The notes below the pieces were generated by a model. It saw only the letters and a program-made list of their open reading frames with translations, was not told the DNA's origin and searched no databases. Positions 15,209 through 15,378 of a DNA stretch of 15,378 bases are shown piece by piece (the first letter of the stretch is position 1; every line of letters begins with the position of its first letter). Source of the DNA: Phellopilus nigrolimitatus. Taxonomy: Eukaryota; Basidiomycota; Agaricomycetes; Hymenochaetales; Hymenochaetaceae. Location of the stretch: the NCBI GenBank assembly GCA_021029095.1, contig JAJOHG010000525.1, positions 1 to 15,378 on the forward strand, given 5' to 3'. A program made the position numbers and the translations under genes.

Positions 15209-15378
15209 TCAAATGCGTATAGGATGGAACCCCCTTTGCCTGGACCTGGACCTCCTCACAGAGTCTTCAGTCACAATAGCTTCCCCGGTCGGCGTTGGAG
15301 GTACATTCTCTTTGTTGTCACCTCGTCGCCGGGCAGAGCCCGAGTATCTCCGAGTGCGCGCTACGCTGGGCGCCGTAC
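15209..15378 (-). CDS. C-terminal end of an unrecognised gene cut by the right edge
   Basis: A minus-strand frame enters from the window edge and stays open to a TGA at 15209-15211. It encodes a Ser/Arg-rich stretch (TRRYSGSARRRGDNKENVPP, then TPTGEAIVTEDSVRRSRSRQ). KENVPP-type sequences with Arg/Ser runs are common in disordered parts of fungal proteins, so coding is plausible, but there is no domain. The true 3' end may lie beyond, at 14961 or 14938, if an intron removes the stop. Function unknown. Confidence 0.4.
   Translation of the reverse strand, partial: TAPSVARTRRYSGSARRRGDNKENVPPTPTGEAIVTEDSVRRSRSRQRGFHPIRI

Noticed and set aside
1..15378. tRNA, rRNA, CRISPR arrays, transposon ends, viral or toxin genes.
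   Set aside because: Looked for on both strands by eye. No tRNA-like box A/B pair with stem structure, no repeat-spacer array, no terminal inverted repeat, no transposase or viral motif was found.

Overview
The window reads as nuclear DNA of a basidiomycete fungus, probably an agaricomycete. The genes are tightly packed, GC-rich and split by many short introns (44-100 nt). The splice structures reconstructed here restore full-length proteins of conserved families. I find no virus, transposon, CRISPR array, rRNA, tRNA or toxin gene. Species-level assignment is not possible from the sequence alone.

Layout, left to right. (1) 1-1241, minus: an unrecognised membrane protein that runs off the left edge; its internal splicing is not resolved. 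(2) 1780-3873, minus: a PAP2-type lipid phosphate phosphatase in 11 exons, three of them only 12-25 nt long. (3) 4024-5514, minus: the PPP4R2-type regulatory subunit of protein phosphatase 4. (4) 6076-6991, minus: a Fyv7-like rRNA-processing protein with an RGG-rich tail. (5) 7285-7847, plus: translation initiation factor eIF1. (6) 8499-9450, minus: the tri-snRNP protein SNRNP27. (7) 9585-10559, plus: a probable mitochondrial protein with two RRM-like folds. (8) 10678-11648, minus: the nuclear cap-binding subunit CBP20. (9) 11814-12417, plus: glia maturation factor (GMF/Aim7-like, ADF-H fold). (10) 12536-14122, minus: GPI mannosyltransferase I (PIG-M/Gpi14). (11) 14317-14891, minus: a 142-residue protein I do not recognise. 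(12) 14938-15378, minus: the 3' end of another gene, cut by the right edge.

Gene order has a regular feature: three head-to-head pairs share short intergenic promoters (6992-7284, 9451-9584 and 11649-11813), alternating with convergent ends. Genes 4-8 all act on RNA or translation (ribosome assembly, start-site selection, splicing, a probable organellar RNA-binding protein, cap binding). They are not an operon and may be neighbours by chance. The others serve lipid dephosphorylation, PP4 signalling, Arp2/3-dependent actin remodelling and GPI-anchor synthesis.

I reconstructed ten multi-exon genes by hand from splice signals plus reading-frame continuity. In each the total coding length is divisible by three and the joined protein is uninterrupted. 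Family assignments come from recognised motifs, not from a database search. No new defence or mobile system is evident. The points most worth following up are the micro-exons, the GTGCGT-type donor sites, the weak eIF1 start context, the insertions in PPP4R2 and CBP20, a possible alternative N-terminus for GMF, and the unassigned proteins.
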